This document shows positions 31,080 through 38,104 of a stretch of DNA of 38,104 nt, piece by piece. Source of the stretch: an uncultured Clostridia bacterium. GTDB taxonomy: Bacteria; Bacillota; Clostridia; Christensenellales; UBA1242. Position 1 is the stretch's first letter; each line of letters starts with the position of its first letter. The stretch is from NCBI GenBank assembly GCA_946610655.1, contig CAMOCH010000003.1:1-38104 (forward strand), given 5' to 3'. The notes below the pieces were generated by a model. The model was given only the letters and a program-made list of their open reading frames with translations, was not told where the DNA came from and ran no database searches. A program made the position numbers and the translations under genes.

Positions 31080-31592
31080 TTATCCTTGCATATAATCGGC
31101 ATCTTTAACATCTTTCCAAAGCTTAGTTAATAATATTCCATCAATGTTAGCTTTATTTTCGAAATCTTCTTTTGTTTTAAAAATTTCATAACTTTTACCT
31201 TGTGTGAATTCAATACCATCGTCCACCAATAATACACCATAATACTTATTCTTGTAATAAAACTCTACTTCACTATACATATAGAGAGCTTCGATAAAAT
31301 CATCAAAATCTGGCAAAATTTGTTTACCTTCATTGTATAATCTTTTAGCTTTATTTAAAGAAACCATATTTGGATATTGAACACAATTTGGATTAACCCC
31401 TGGATTTTGCTCCCAACCACATATGTCACACTTTCCTTGTCCAAATTGATCAATATGAACTATGTTATTACAAACATCACAATTTTTAACATTTACTTTT
31501 TCATACGGATCATCATATTTAAAAAATTTAAAATCTTTTTTATTTAATCCTGTAACATTTCTGTTATGTTTTTCCCATTTAAACTGTTTCAT
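31080..31592 (-). CDS. CPCC-like zinc-ribbon protein, function unknown
   Basis: 170-aa protein. Residues 36-90 carry Cys38-x2-Cys41 and Cys55-x2-Cys58 followed by GWEQNPGVNPN and VSLNKAKRLYNEGK, the pattern of the CPCC/cysteine-rich family often seen as lone hypothetical genes in Firmicutes. The C-terminal half (about 107-165: EVEFYYKNKYYGVLLVDDG, then FENKANIDGILLTKLWKDV) looks like a separate small alpha/beta domain. The frame stays open upstream into rplA, but AAAGGATAAAGAA just before the ATG at 31590-31592 sets the start. It has its own promoter and terminator and sits between the L11-L1 genes and the S10 operon, where such a gene is not normally found, so it looks inserted. Confidence 0.82.
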   Translation of the reverse strand: MKQFKWEKHNRNVTGLNKKDFKFFKYDDPYEKVNVKNCDVCNNIVHIDQFGQGKCDICGWEQNPGVNPNCVQYPNMVSLNKAKRLYNEGKQILPDFDDFIEALYMYSEVEFYYKNKYYGVLLVDDGIEFTQGKSYEIFKTKEDFENKANIDGILLTKLWKDVKDADYMQG

Positions 31593-31611
31593 TTCTTTAT
31601 CCTTTGATGGT

Positions 31612-31642
31612 ATTATATCATATAAACATAATTTTTGTACAA
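31612..31642 (-). promoter_or_regulatory. Probable promoter of the CPCC-like gene
   Basis: A perfect extended -10, TGATATAAT (TATAAT at 31612-31617), is preceded by TTGTAC (31637-31642) at a long 19-base spacing. The extended -10 may make up for the poor -35. Confidence 0.55.
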
Positions 31643-31643
31643 T

Positions 31644-31671
31644 AAAAAACCGACGAAATTCGTCGGTTTTA
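31644..31671 (-). terminator. Terminator after rplA (copy B of a repeated hairpin)
   Basis: The 7-bp stem CCGACGA with TCGTCGG is framed by A and T runs, six bases after the rplA stop. About 38 bases around it match copy A (31046-31083) almost exactly. Confidence 0.9.
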
Positions 31672-31677
31672 TGTTCA

Positions 31678-32367
31678 TTAATTAACTTTGTAAGCAACTT
31701 TAATTCCAGGTCCCATTGTGCTAGCAACGGCAATACTCTTAAAGTATGTTCCTTTTGCAGCTTGTGGTTTTGCTTTTGTAAGTGCATCAATAACAGCGTC
31801 ATAGTTTTCTTTAAGTTTTTCTGCACCAAAGCTCTTTTTACCAATAACAACGTGAACGATACCAAATTTGTCAAGACGATATTCAACTTTACCAGCTTTA
31901 ATATCTTTAAGTGCCTTAGCAACATCTGGAGTAACAGTTCCACTCTTTGGGTTTGGCATAAGACCTCTTGGTCCAAGAACTCTTGCGATACGTCCAACTA
32001 AGCCCATCATATCTGGAGTTGTGATACATGCATCAAAGCCAAGCCAACCTTCTTTGATAATTTTGTCAATCATGTCTTCTGCACCAACAAAATCTGCGCC
32101 ATTTGCTTTTGCAATATCAGCTTTATCGCCTTTTGCAATAACAAGAACTTTAACAGATTTACCAGTTCCGTTTGGAAGAACAACACTTCCACGAACTTGT
32201 TGGTCAGCATTTTTTGGGTCAACACCAAGTTTAACATGAAGTTCAATTGTTTCATCGAATTTTGCAGTAGAAGTTTCTACAGCAAGAGCCAATGCGTCAG
32301 CAACGTCATAAAGTTTTGTGCTATCAACTTTCTTGCTAGATTCTTCGTATTTCTTTCCGTGTTTCAT
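31678..32367 (-). CDS. rplA: 50S ribosomal protein L1
   Basis: L1-stalk protein that helps E-site tRNA leave, and an autogenous translational repressor of its own operon. The 229-aa protein has GKKYEESSKKVD at the start, TIELHVKLGVDPKNADQQVRGSVVLPNGTGK, and the signature PDMMGLVGRIARVLGPRGLMPNPKSGTVTPD. The length is normal. It lies 14 bases after rplK; the L1-type mRNA hairpin precedes rplK. Instead of rplJ-rplL a terminator follows. Confidence 0.98.
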   Translation of the reverse strand: MKHGKKYEESSKKVDSTKLYDVADALALAVETSTAKFDETIELHVKLGVDPKNADQQVRGSVVLPNGTGKSVKVLVIAKGDKADIAKANGADFVGAEDMIDKIIKEGWLGFDACITTPDMMGLVGRIARVLGPRGLMPNPKSGTVTPDVAKALKDIKAGKVEYRLDKFGIVHVVIGKKSFGAEKLKENYDAVIDALTKAKPQAAKGTYFKSIAVASTMGPGIKVAYKVN

Positions 32368-32381
32368 ATTAGCTCCTCCCC

Positions 32382-32813
32382 CTATTCTTCTACAGTGATG
32401 CCCATTGAACGAGCAGTTCCTTTAACCATGCTCATTGCAGCTTCAAGGCTTGCAGCGTTAAGATCTGGCATTTTTGTTTTTGCAATTTCTTCAACTTGAG
32501 CTTTTGTTAATTTGCCGACTTTTTCTTTGTTTGGTTTTGCACTTGCTGCTTCAAGACCAAGAGCTTTCTTAATCAATACTGCAACAGGTGGTGTCTTTAA
32601 CTCGAAAGTAAAAGATCTGTCTTGATAGATTGTGATCACTACAGGAATGATAAAACCTGCTTGTGATGCTGTTTTGTCGTTAAATTCTTTTGTGAACATG
32701 CCAAGGTTGATTCCAAAAGGTCCAAGACGAGAACCTACTGGAGGAGCTGGTGTTGCTTTACCAGCTGGCAACTGCATTTTAACGACAGCTTGAATTTTTT
32801 TGACTGGTGCCAT
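32382..32813 (-). CDS. rplK: 50S ribosomal protein L11
   Basis: Forms the GTPase-associated centre and is required for RelA-type stringent response signalling. KIQAVVKMQLPAGKATPAPPVGSRLGPFGINLGMF with the proline-rich hinge, and the C-terminal KMPDLNAASLEAAMSMVKGTARSMGI, are diagnostic. The frame stays open nine codons upstream, but GGAGAG before the ATG at 32811-32813 fits the family start MAPVKK and gives 143 aa. It follows nusG after a 104-base leader with several hairpins. Confidence 0.98.
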   Translation of the reverse strand: MAPVKKIQAVVKMQLPAGKATPAPPVGSRLGPFGINLGMFTKEFNDKTASQAGFIIPVVITIYQDRSFTFELKTPPVAVLIKKALGLEAASAKPNKEKVGKLTKAQVEEIAKTKMPDLNAASLEAAMSMVKGTARSMGITVEE

Positions 32814-32823
32814 TTTTCTCTCC

Positions 32824-32840
32824 TTTGCGAATTTTCGCAA
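32824..32840 (-). promoter_or_regulatory. Hairpin just before the rplK ribosome binding site
   Basis: TTGCGAA and TTCGCAA pair perfectly over a two-base centre (32825-32840), directly before AAAGGAGAG. It may work with the L1-binding hairpin upstream to gate translation of rplK. Confidence 0.45.
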
Positions 32841-32841
32841 T

Positions 32842-32879
32842 GTGGTTTATTTGATGTGCTAAAATTTCACATCTCCCAC
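32842..32879 (-). promoter_or_regulatory. Probable L1-binding autoregulatory hairpin in the rplK leader
   Basis: On the minus strand GTGG (32876-32879) pairs with CCAC (32842-32845). Inside, GATGTG pairs with CACATC over AAATTTTAG, leaving an asymmetric internal loop with GGA on one side and AAATAAA on the other. This matches the known plan of the L1 operator that copies the 23S rRNA binding site. Translational repression by L1 is inferred from that plan. Confidence 0.65.
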
Positions 32880-32917
32880 TCATATCACAACTAGGGAGTC
32901 ACCCTAGGAGTAATCAA

Positions 32918-33442
32918 TTAAAGAACTTCGATTTGTTCAAAACCAAGTTCAACAGGTGTTGGTCTGCCAAACATTTCAACAGTAACTCTGCATTTTTGAG
33001 CTTCTGCATCAACACTTAAAACATCTCCAACAAATCCTTCAAGAGGGCCATTGATAACTTTAACTTTATCACCTGCTCCAACTTTAAGGTCGATATTAAC
33101 TTTTTCAAGTTTCATACGGCGTATTTCATCTTCTGTAAGAGGAAGAGGTCTTCCTTCTGGTCCAACAAATCCGGTTACGCCACGGGTATTAACTATAGAA
33201 TGCCACAAGCTATCACGATAACGCATTTTAAGTAAAACATAGCAAGGGAACATTTTGCGTTGAACAACTTTTTTCTTTCCATTTTTTTCTTCAATCACAT
33301 CTTCCATAGGAATTCTTGTTTCAATAATGTCATCTTGAAGACCATTTTTTTCAACAAGTTTGTTAATTCCATCAACAACCATGTTTTCATAGCCTGTAAA
33401 TGTGTGAATAATATACCATTTTGCTTCTTCTTTTTCTGCCAT
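32918..33442 (-). CDS. nusG: Transcription termination/antitermination factor NusG
   Basis: Binds RNA polymerase and couples transcription to Rho, ribosomes or pausing. The 174-aa protein has the NGN domain (EAKWYIIHTFTGYENMVVDGI, RKMFPCYVLLKMRYRDSLWHSIVNTRGVTGFVG) and a C-terminal KOW domain (GDKVKVINGPLEGFVGDVLSVD). The order rpmG-secE-nusG-rplK-rplA is standard. A 6-bp hairpin follows (32891-32907) but has no T run. Confidence 0.98.
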   Translation of the reverse strand: MAEKEEAKWYIIHTFTGYENMVVDGINKLVEKNGLQDDIIETRIPMEDVIEEKNGKKKVVQRKMFPCYVLLKMRYRDSLWHSIVNTRGVTGFVGPEGRPLPLTEDEIRRMKLEKVNIDLKVGAGDKVKVINGPLEGFVGDVLSVDAEAQKCRVTVEMFGRPTPVELGFEQIEVL

Positions 33443-33452
33443 TTGGTATCTC

Positions 33453-33743
33453 CTATATCTTCATAATAAGTTTGATTAGCCAGCTAAATAAACTATCAAT
33501 TCCAAAAACAACCAAGCCAAAAATTAACACAACGGCAAGAACCATGCCTGTGTTTTTAACAACTGTTCCGAATTTTGGCCAAGTTACTTTTTTAAGTTCA
33601 CTAACAGTTTCTTTTGCTTTGTTTTTCTTTGGAACTTTATTAGCCTTAGCTTTTTTATCTTTTTTGTTCTTGCTTAAAGACTTTTTGTTTTCGTCCAAAC
33701 CAAGATCATTTTGAGTAGCATTAACTTTTTCGTTTTTAGCCAT
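33453..33743 (-). CDS. secE: Preprotein translocase subunit SecE
   Basis: Clamp of the SecY pore. The 96-aa protein has a charged Lys/Asn-rich N-terminus (1-45), the conserved amphipathic motif SELKKVTWPKFG (48-59) and one membrane helix (about 65-90). It is longer than the minimal 60-aa Bacillus form because of the N-terminal tail. It lies between rpmG and nusG. Confidence 0.97.
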   Translation of the reverse strand: MAKNEKVNATQNDLGLDENKKSLSKNKKDKKAKANKVPKKNKAKETVSELKKVTWPKFGTVVKNTGMVLAVVLIFGLVVFGIDSLFSWLIKLIMKI

Positions 33744-33760
33744 GTTAATTCCTCACCCTA

Positions 33761-33910
33761 TTATTTTGTTTCTTTGTGTTCTGTGTGCTTTTTGCAGAAT
33801 GGACAATATTTGCTTAATGTGATTCTGTCTGGATCATTTTTCTTATTTTTGTAATTGTCATAATTGCGTTGTTTGCATTCTGTGCATTCTAGTGTAATTT
33901 TAGTTCTCAT
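33761..33910 (-). CDS. rpmG: 50S ribosomal protein L33
   Basis: Small zinc-ribbon large-subunit protein. The 49-aa frame reads MRTKITLECTECKQRNYD at the start and KYCPFCKKHTEHKETK at the end; Cys9, Cys12, Cys36 and Cys39 make the zinc site (C+ form). GGAG lies about ten bases before the ATG at 33908-33910, with a second GGAGG further up. It is first in the rpmG-secE-nusG unit. Confidence 0.97.
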   Translation of the reverse strand: MRTKITLECTECKQRNYDNYKNKKNDPDRITLSKYCPFCKKHTEHKETK

Positions 33911-33960
33911 TATTTTTTCTCTCCAAAAAAATTAACACCTCCAAATTTAGGTGCGAAAAT

Positions 33961-33989
33961 AATATAACACACGGATGCGTTGTTGTCAA
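33961..33989 (-). promoter_or_regulatory. Promoter of rpmG-secE-nusG-rplK-rplA
   Basis: TTGACA (33984-33989) and TATATT (33961-33966) are 17 bases apart. The spacer contains ACGCATCCGTGTGT, matching the S10 promoter spacer at 13 of 14 positions. Confidence 0.85.
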
Positions 33990-34278
33990 TAAAAATTTTC
34001 AAATTTTTTTGATATATTTATATTATATAAAAAATAAAGGCGTGCACTCACCTGACATTATTAATTATGGTAAATAGCACGGCACTTTAAAAAAATATTC
34101 AAATTAATTAAATAAAATACGCAAAAAATTAAATGATTTATTAAATTTTGACCATTTTTTGTGCAATTTTTAAAATATTTTGCAGTTTTTAGCTGGTTAT
34201 TACATATATCATAACTCTTTATGCTTAAAAATTTGCAAAATTATATAAAATGTTCAAAAATTTATAATAAAAACAATT
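33990..34278. other. Non-coding A+T-rich spacer after tsaD
   Basis: Almost pure A/T apart from a short stretch near 34040-34085. No open frame with a ribosome binding site, no clear terminator for tsaD and no repeat were seen. Confidence 0.5.
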
Positions 34279-35298
34279 TTATAAAGGTAAAGATGATTGT
34301 GCTTCAAGTGTTTTTGGATCAACAATTGAATAATTATTGATAAAATTAAAATATCCTTTTGAGGCAATCATTGCGGCATTGTCTGTACACAAACTTATTT
34401 TTGGAGCATACACTTTTGCATTAATTGTTTTCGCCCTTTCTTCCATTCCAGTTCTAAGAGCCATGTTTGCGGAAACCCCACCAGCAAGAACAATCTTTTT
34501 ATAACCCAAGTTTTTGCACGCATCAACCGTTTTGGTTATAACCTGATCAACAGCTTCTTTTTGAAATGATGCACAAACATCTGGAACAGAAACAGTTTGA
34601 CCTCTTTGTTCTGCATTATGTAAATAATTTATAACAGCAGTTTTAAGCCCACTATATGAAAAGTTGTAATTTGTGTGTTTTTCATGAGGTTTGTTAATAA
34701 AAGTGATATTCGCTGAGCCCTGTGCTGCTTGACGTTGAATATTTGGCCCACCAGGATATTCAAGACCACATTCTCTTGCAACTTTATCAAAAGCTTCACC
34801 AATTGCATCATCAGTTGTTGTTCCAAGCAACTTGTGGTTTATATAATCTGTTTGCTCCAAAAGTGCAGTATGTCCACCAGATACAACCAAACACACAAAA
34901 GGTGGTTCAAGCTCTGGATATTCAATATAATTTGCGCAAATATGTCCTTGAATGTGATTCACAGCAATAAGAGGTTTTCCTGTTGCATATGCAAGTGACT
35001 TTGCAAAATTAACCCCAACAATAAGTGCACCAAGAAGCCCTGCCCCATAAGTTACAGCTATTGCGTCAATATCATCTAATGTCAAATTTGCTTTTTCAAG
35101 TGCTTCATTAAGTGCTCCGTCAATATTCATAACATGGTTTCTGCTTGCAATTTCTGGAACAACCCCACCATAAAGTTTATGTATATCAATTTGACTCGCA
35201 ACAACATTTGAAAGCACTTCTCTTCCATTTTTAACAATAGCAATTCCTGTGTCATCACAACTGCTTTCAATACCAAGTATGTAAATATCTTTTTCCAT
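34279..35298 (-). CDS. tsaD: tRNA N6-adenosine threonylcarbamoyltransferase
   Basis: Catalytic subunit of the TsaBDE system that makes t6A37 in tRNAs reading ANN codons. The 339-aa protein has LGIESSCDDTGIAIV at the N-terminus, the metal ligands His115 and His119 in VNHIQGHI, SGGHTAL (140-146), DDAIGEAFDKVAR and YPGGPNIQ. An upstream ATG (MEIK) is possible, but GGAG lies inside it at the right distance from the ATG at 35296-35298. It appears alone; tsaB and tsaE are not in the window. Confidence 0.97.
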   Translation of the reverse strand: MEKDIYILGIESSCDDTGIAIVKNGREVLSNVVASQIDIHKLYGGVVPEIASRNHVMNIDGALNEALEKANLTLDDIDAIAVTYGAGLLGALIVGVNFAKSLAYATGKPLIAVNHIQGHICANYIEYPELEPPFVCLVVSGGHTALLEQTDYINHKLLGTTTDDAIGEAFDKVARECGLEYPGGPNIQRQAAQGSANITFINKPHEKHTNYNFSYSGLKTAVINYLHNAEQRGQTVSVPDVCASFQKEAVDQVITKTVDACKNLGYKKIVLAGGVSANMALRTGMEERAKTINAKVYAPKISLCTDNAAMIASKGYFNFINNYSIVDPKTLEAQSSLPL

Positions 35299-35409
35299 TT
35301 TAATCTCCATTTTAATATCTTTATTGTATAATTTTGCAATTATTTAGCAATATTTTTGCAAAATTTAATATTTTTATAAACAATTACTGCAAAATCAGTT
35401 ATTTTATAG

Positions 35410-36499
35410 TTAATTTCTTAAATTTATCAAACTTTGTAAAATAAATTCTTCAATTTCTCCATCTAACACTGCAGTTGTATTGCTTGTTTGATAATTGGTT
35501 CTATGATCCTTCACCATATTGTATGGATGAAGCACATACGATCTTATTTGACTACCCCATTCAATTTTTTTATCTTGACTTTTTTGTTTAGCTTTTTCTT
35601 TCTCTTCTTCTTCTGTTTTCTTTTCAATAAGCTTACTTTTTAACATCTTCATTGCAAATTCTTTGTTCTGAAGTTGACTTCTTTCGTTTTGACATTGCAC
35701 AACAATACCAGTTGGAATATGAGTGATTCTCACAGCACTTTCTGTTTTGTTAACATGCTGACCACCAGCTCCACTACTACGATAAGTGTCTATCTTCAAA
35801 TCTTCAGCTTTAATTTCTATCTCATTATCATCTTCAATAACAGGGCTAACATCAACACTTGCAAACGATGTATGCCTGCGTTTGTTTGCATCAAAAGGCG
35901 AAATTCTAACAAGTCTGTGTACACCCTTTTCAAATTTCAAATTGCCATATGCGTGGTTACCACTGATATTCAAACATATATTTCTAACACCAGCACCATC
36001 ACCAGCCACTTTGTTAACAATTTCCACAGAATATCCTTGTCTCTCTGCATAGCGAATATACATTCTAGAAAGCATTTCTGCCCAGTCCTGTGCCTCTTCT
36101 CCACCAGCACCAGCATTGATATACAATATGCAGTCATTATCGTCCCATTTGCCGGTATACAAGGTCTGCAGATACAATTTGTTTACCCTATTTCTTAATT
36201 GGTCAATTTCAGCGTTTATATCTCCCATTTGAGCAATTTCTTCATTACTAAAATTTGAGAATAATTCTTCAAAATATTGCACACTAGAATTATTGTTTTC
36301 TAGTTCTTTTATTGTGTCTTCCAAATATCTTTTTTTAGAGCCCAAACTTTTTGCAAGTGCTTGATTCAAATAAAAATCTGGTGCCTCACATTGCTTATCT
36401 ATTTCTGCAAGTTTTGTTTTTAAAGCACCCTCGTCAAAGGCAGTGCATAACTGAGTTATGCAAACGTTTTATTTCTTCAAAATTTTCTCTAATATCCAT
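35410..36499 (-). CDS. prfB: Peptide chain release factor 2, with programmed +1 frameshift
   Basis: Releases the peptide at UGA and UAA codons. The main frame has SPF (stop-codon recognition, about residue 200) in VRISPFDANKRRHTSFASV and GGQ (about 245) in SSGAGGQHVN. The N-terminal 21 codons are in another frame: ATG at 36497-36499, reading MDIRENFEEIKRLHNSVMHCL, then the in-frame stop in CTT-TGA-C (36439-36433). A +1 slip joins them to DEGALKTKLAEIDKQ, giving 362 aa, the normal length. No internal Shine-Dalgarno precedes the slip site; a perfect 8-bp hairpin is there instead. The ATG also has no Shine-Dalgarno and lies eight bases after the -10 box. Confidence 0.96.
36433..36462 (-). promoter_or_regulatory. 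prfB +1 frameshift site with upstream hairpin
   Basis: CTT-TGA-C (36439-36433) is the standard RF2 slip site. Four bases before it ends an 8-bp perfect hairpin, TGCATAAC-TCA-GTTATGCA (36462-36444), where the AGGGGG-type stimulator normally lies. Confidence 0.8.
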
Positions 36500-36507
36500 A
36501 CACGCGT

Positions 36508-36536
36508 AGTATAACACAATAAACTTTTTTTTGCAA
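36508..36536 (-). promoter_or_regulatory. prfB promoter
   Basis: TTGCAA (36531-36536) and TATACT (36508-36513) are 17 bases apart. The predicted start is within a few bases of the prfB ATG, pointing to a leaderless or very short leader. Confidence 0.7.
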
Positions 36537-36537
36537 T

Positions 36538-36568
36538 AAAAAAGGTTATTGCGTTTGCAATAACCTTT
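36538..36568 (-). terminator. Terminator after the right-edge gene
   Basis: The 12-bp perfect stem AAAGGTTATTGC (36541-36552) with GCAATAACCTTT (36557-36568) has a GTTT loop, then six T on the minus strand. It directly adjoins the prfB -35 box. Confidence 0.9.
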
Positions 36569-36574
36569 TAATAA

Positions 36575-38104
36575 CTAAGCACCAAATGTCATTGACGAAT
36601 CTTCACTTTCTCTTGTTGGTGTTGTTCTTCCTTTTGCCTTGACTTTACCAAATTTATTAGCAAACCAAGAGAAGAGTCTTTTTGGAGCAGATTTAAATCT
36701 TTGAATGTTTGCTTCAACAGCAGCATTTGATTCACCCACTTTTTCATCAACAGCAGTATAGAATTCAACATCTTCGTCAGAAAGTTTTTCAACGCTTCCA
36801 TCCATATACTCTTGTATTGTTTTTGGTCTAGCAATTTCAATATATTTTTCTTTCAAGTTTTTCTTTTTGATATCTTTTTTTGTTGCGCTAGCAGCATTCT
36901 TAGATTTTGGATCAGCAAGTTCATTAAAATCTTCATAACCTGCATACTTTCTTTTTCTATTAAATTTAATCATTTCTTCAGTTCCTTGTTCAGGTTGATC
37001 AGAAATTTCCTTACCATTTTCAATTGTAAGTCCATTAACAACTCTTACTATTGCCGGTACAACTCTTCTTTTCTTAGAGTAATGTTTTGTAATTTCTCGT
37101 TTTTGTTCAGCGTCTTCACAGATTTGCTCTATTTGTGAATTCGATATATCTTGAGCTTCAGCAACAATATCTTTAGAAGATTCATTGGTATAAGAACCCT
37201 TAAACACACCTTCCAAAATTTCTCTATCTACTACACTATCAATACTTTCTTGAGTACTATAATTTCCTTTTGTGTAATATGGTCTCTTGGCAGGAATATT
37301 GTCATTAATTTTTTCTACCGTTTTGTCATCAAGTTTAAACTTATCTCTAAGGCTATTAACAATAAATTGTTTACGCAAATCAGGTATATTTTCATTATTA
37401 AATCCAACAACGCCTGCATTTTGTAATTCTGCAACTTGTTCATCAGTCAACACTTTGTTCATTTCAACTTCATAGTTTTTCCAGCTTGCTTCAACAACTT
37501 CAATTTGTTTTTTAATTTCTGGATAAACATTTTCCATTTTTGTAGCAATTTCACTAAGAGAAATAGTTTTATCAGTGTTTTTACCTTTGTCATCAACAAT
37601 ATGAACTTGTGTAACTTGATAATTTTTTGCAGCTTCTGTGTCAAGCAAAAGTTTCCTTAATTCTTCAGGGTTAAGGTTGTTATCTTTTGCAAGTTTTTCA
37701 ATCATTAAATCGTTAAATATTTGTTCTTTATCACCAATTTCATTAGCAATTTTTGCTTTTGCTTCTGCTGCAACTTGTCCAAGTTCTTTATCGGTGTTAT
37801 CATTCATTCGTTCTTGCAATTTTTGAACATAATTTCCTTGTCTATATTGAGCTTTCACTTGTTTATCTAAGTTTACAATAACATCTGTGCCATATTTTTT
37901 TGACAAAGTTTCATATTCATCTGCATTCATATTAGTTTCTGTCTTTTCTAATATATCGACAATATATGCAGCATCAACTCTAATCTTGTTTTGCTTTTGA
38001 GTTGGAGAAAGTTTCTTAAATTCTGCGTTATCTTTTAATTTTTCTTCAACAATAGATTCTGCATGAGACAATTTATCTTCTTCAGAAATTGCTTCTATGT
38101 ATTC
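36575..38104 (-). CDS. Large charged, helical protein of unknown function (N-terminus cut by window edge)
   Basis: At least 509 residues; the frame is open to the right edge, so the real start lies outside. I recognise no family. The sequence is Lys/Glu/Asp/Asn-rich and mostly helical, with no membrane segment or signal peptide in view. Helical parts such as KELGQVAAEAKAKIANEI alternate with linkers. A basic stretch, KKDIKKKNLKEKYIE, lies about 100 residues before the end, and near the C-terminus KRLFSWFANKFGKVKAKGR could form a basic amphipathic helix for membrane or nucleic-acid contact. In composition it resembles the two coiled-coil proteins at 785-4130, but no sequence repeat links them by eye. 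A TTG at 38069-38071 is an unlikely internal start. Confidence 0.75.
   Translation of the reverse strand, partial: EYIEAISEEDKLSHAESIVEEKLKDNAEFKKLSPTQKQNKIRVDAAYIVDILEKTETNMNADEYETLSKKYGTDVIVNLDKQVKAQYRQGNYVQKLQERMNDNTDKELGQVAAEAKAKIANEIGDKEQIFNDLMIEKLAKDNNLNPEELRKLLLDTEAAKNYQVTQVHIVDDKGKNTDKTISLSEIATKMENVYPEIKKQIEVVEASWKNYEVEMNKVLTDEQVAELQNAGVVGFNNENIPDLRKQFIVNSLRDKFKLDDKTVEKINDNIPAKRPYYTKGNYSTQESIDSVVDREILEGVFKGSYTNESSKDIVAEAQDISNSQIEQICEDAEQKREITKHYSKKRRVVPAIVRVVNGLTIENGKEISDQPEQGTEEMIKFNRKRKYAGYEDFNELADPKSKNAASATKKDIKKKNLKEKYIEIARPKTIQEYMDGSVEKLSDEDVEFYTAVDEKVGESNAAVEANIQRFKSAPKRLFSWFANKFGKVKAKGRTTPTRESEDSSMTFGA

Noticed and set aside
31593..31997. Long upstream extension of the CPCC-like frame
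   Set aside because: It is an out-of-frame shadow of rplA and crosses a terminator; a Shine-Dalgarno marks the start at 31592.
32891..32907. Terminator after nusG
   Set aside because: A 6-bp hairpin is present but no T run follows; rplK and rplA probably remain in the same transcript.
35410..36369. RF2 as a 319-aa protein starting at a TTG
   Set aside because: That would lack the N-terminus of RF2. The missing codons are present upstream across a CTT-TGA-C frameshift site.
1..38104. CRISPR array, IS element, prophage or integrase gene
   Set aside because: No regularly spaced repeats, transposase, integrase or phage structural genes were seen; repeats found are terminators and promoters.

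Overview
The window is a strongly A+T-rich stretch from a low-GC Gram-positive bacterium, most likely a Clostridia-type member of the Bacillota (uncultured gut lineages would fit, but I cannot place it more closely). Supporting signs are near-consensus sigma-A promoters, AGGAGG-type ribosome binding sites, a long SRP RNA with an Alu domain as in Bacillus and Clostridium, zinc-type S14, L33 and L36, an S4 of the non-zinc Clostridia type, and standard use of TGA as stop (including the prfB frameshift). Every protein gene lies on the minus strand; only the SRP RNA is on the plus strand. I see no rRNA or tRNA gene, insertion sequence, prophage or CRISPR array.

Reading in the direction of transcription (right to left): a large unrecognised charged protein, cut by the right edge; prfB with a programmed +1 frameshift; tsaD; a transcription unit rpmG-secE-nusG-rplK-rplA with an L1-type autoregulatory hairpin; a small CPCC-like zinc-ribbon gene with its own promoter and terminator; then the complete S10-spc-alpha superoperon (rpsJ to rplQ, about 16 kb, including secY, adk, map, infA, rpoA). 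The superoperon starts from a TTGACA/TATTAT promoter with a 240-nt folded leader. The rplJL-rpoBC and rpsLG-fusA-tuf blocks that often sit between rplA and rpsJ are absent.

Downstream lie an unknown 317-aa protein plus an AlkD-like HEAT-repeat protein under a perfect consensus promoter; ung, a signal-peptide surface protein and an HtrA-type protease; acpP; the SRP RNA; a CBS-domain protein, an RluA-type pseudouridine synthase, a DUF1846 protein, a YigZ/IMPACT protein, recX and acpS; two large single-pass membrane coiled-coil proteins driven by near-identical promoters; and lgt, cut by the left edge.

The most interesting points are: the folded S10 leader; a perfect hairpin in place of the usual internal Shine-Dalgarno at the prfB frameshift; a dyad (ACGCAYCCGTGTGT) shared by the two ribosomal-protein promoters; Ala/Lys/Thr-rich extensions on L30 and L24; duplicated terminators around the CPCC-like gene; and the paired coiled-coil membrane proteins with matching promoters.
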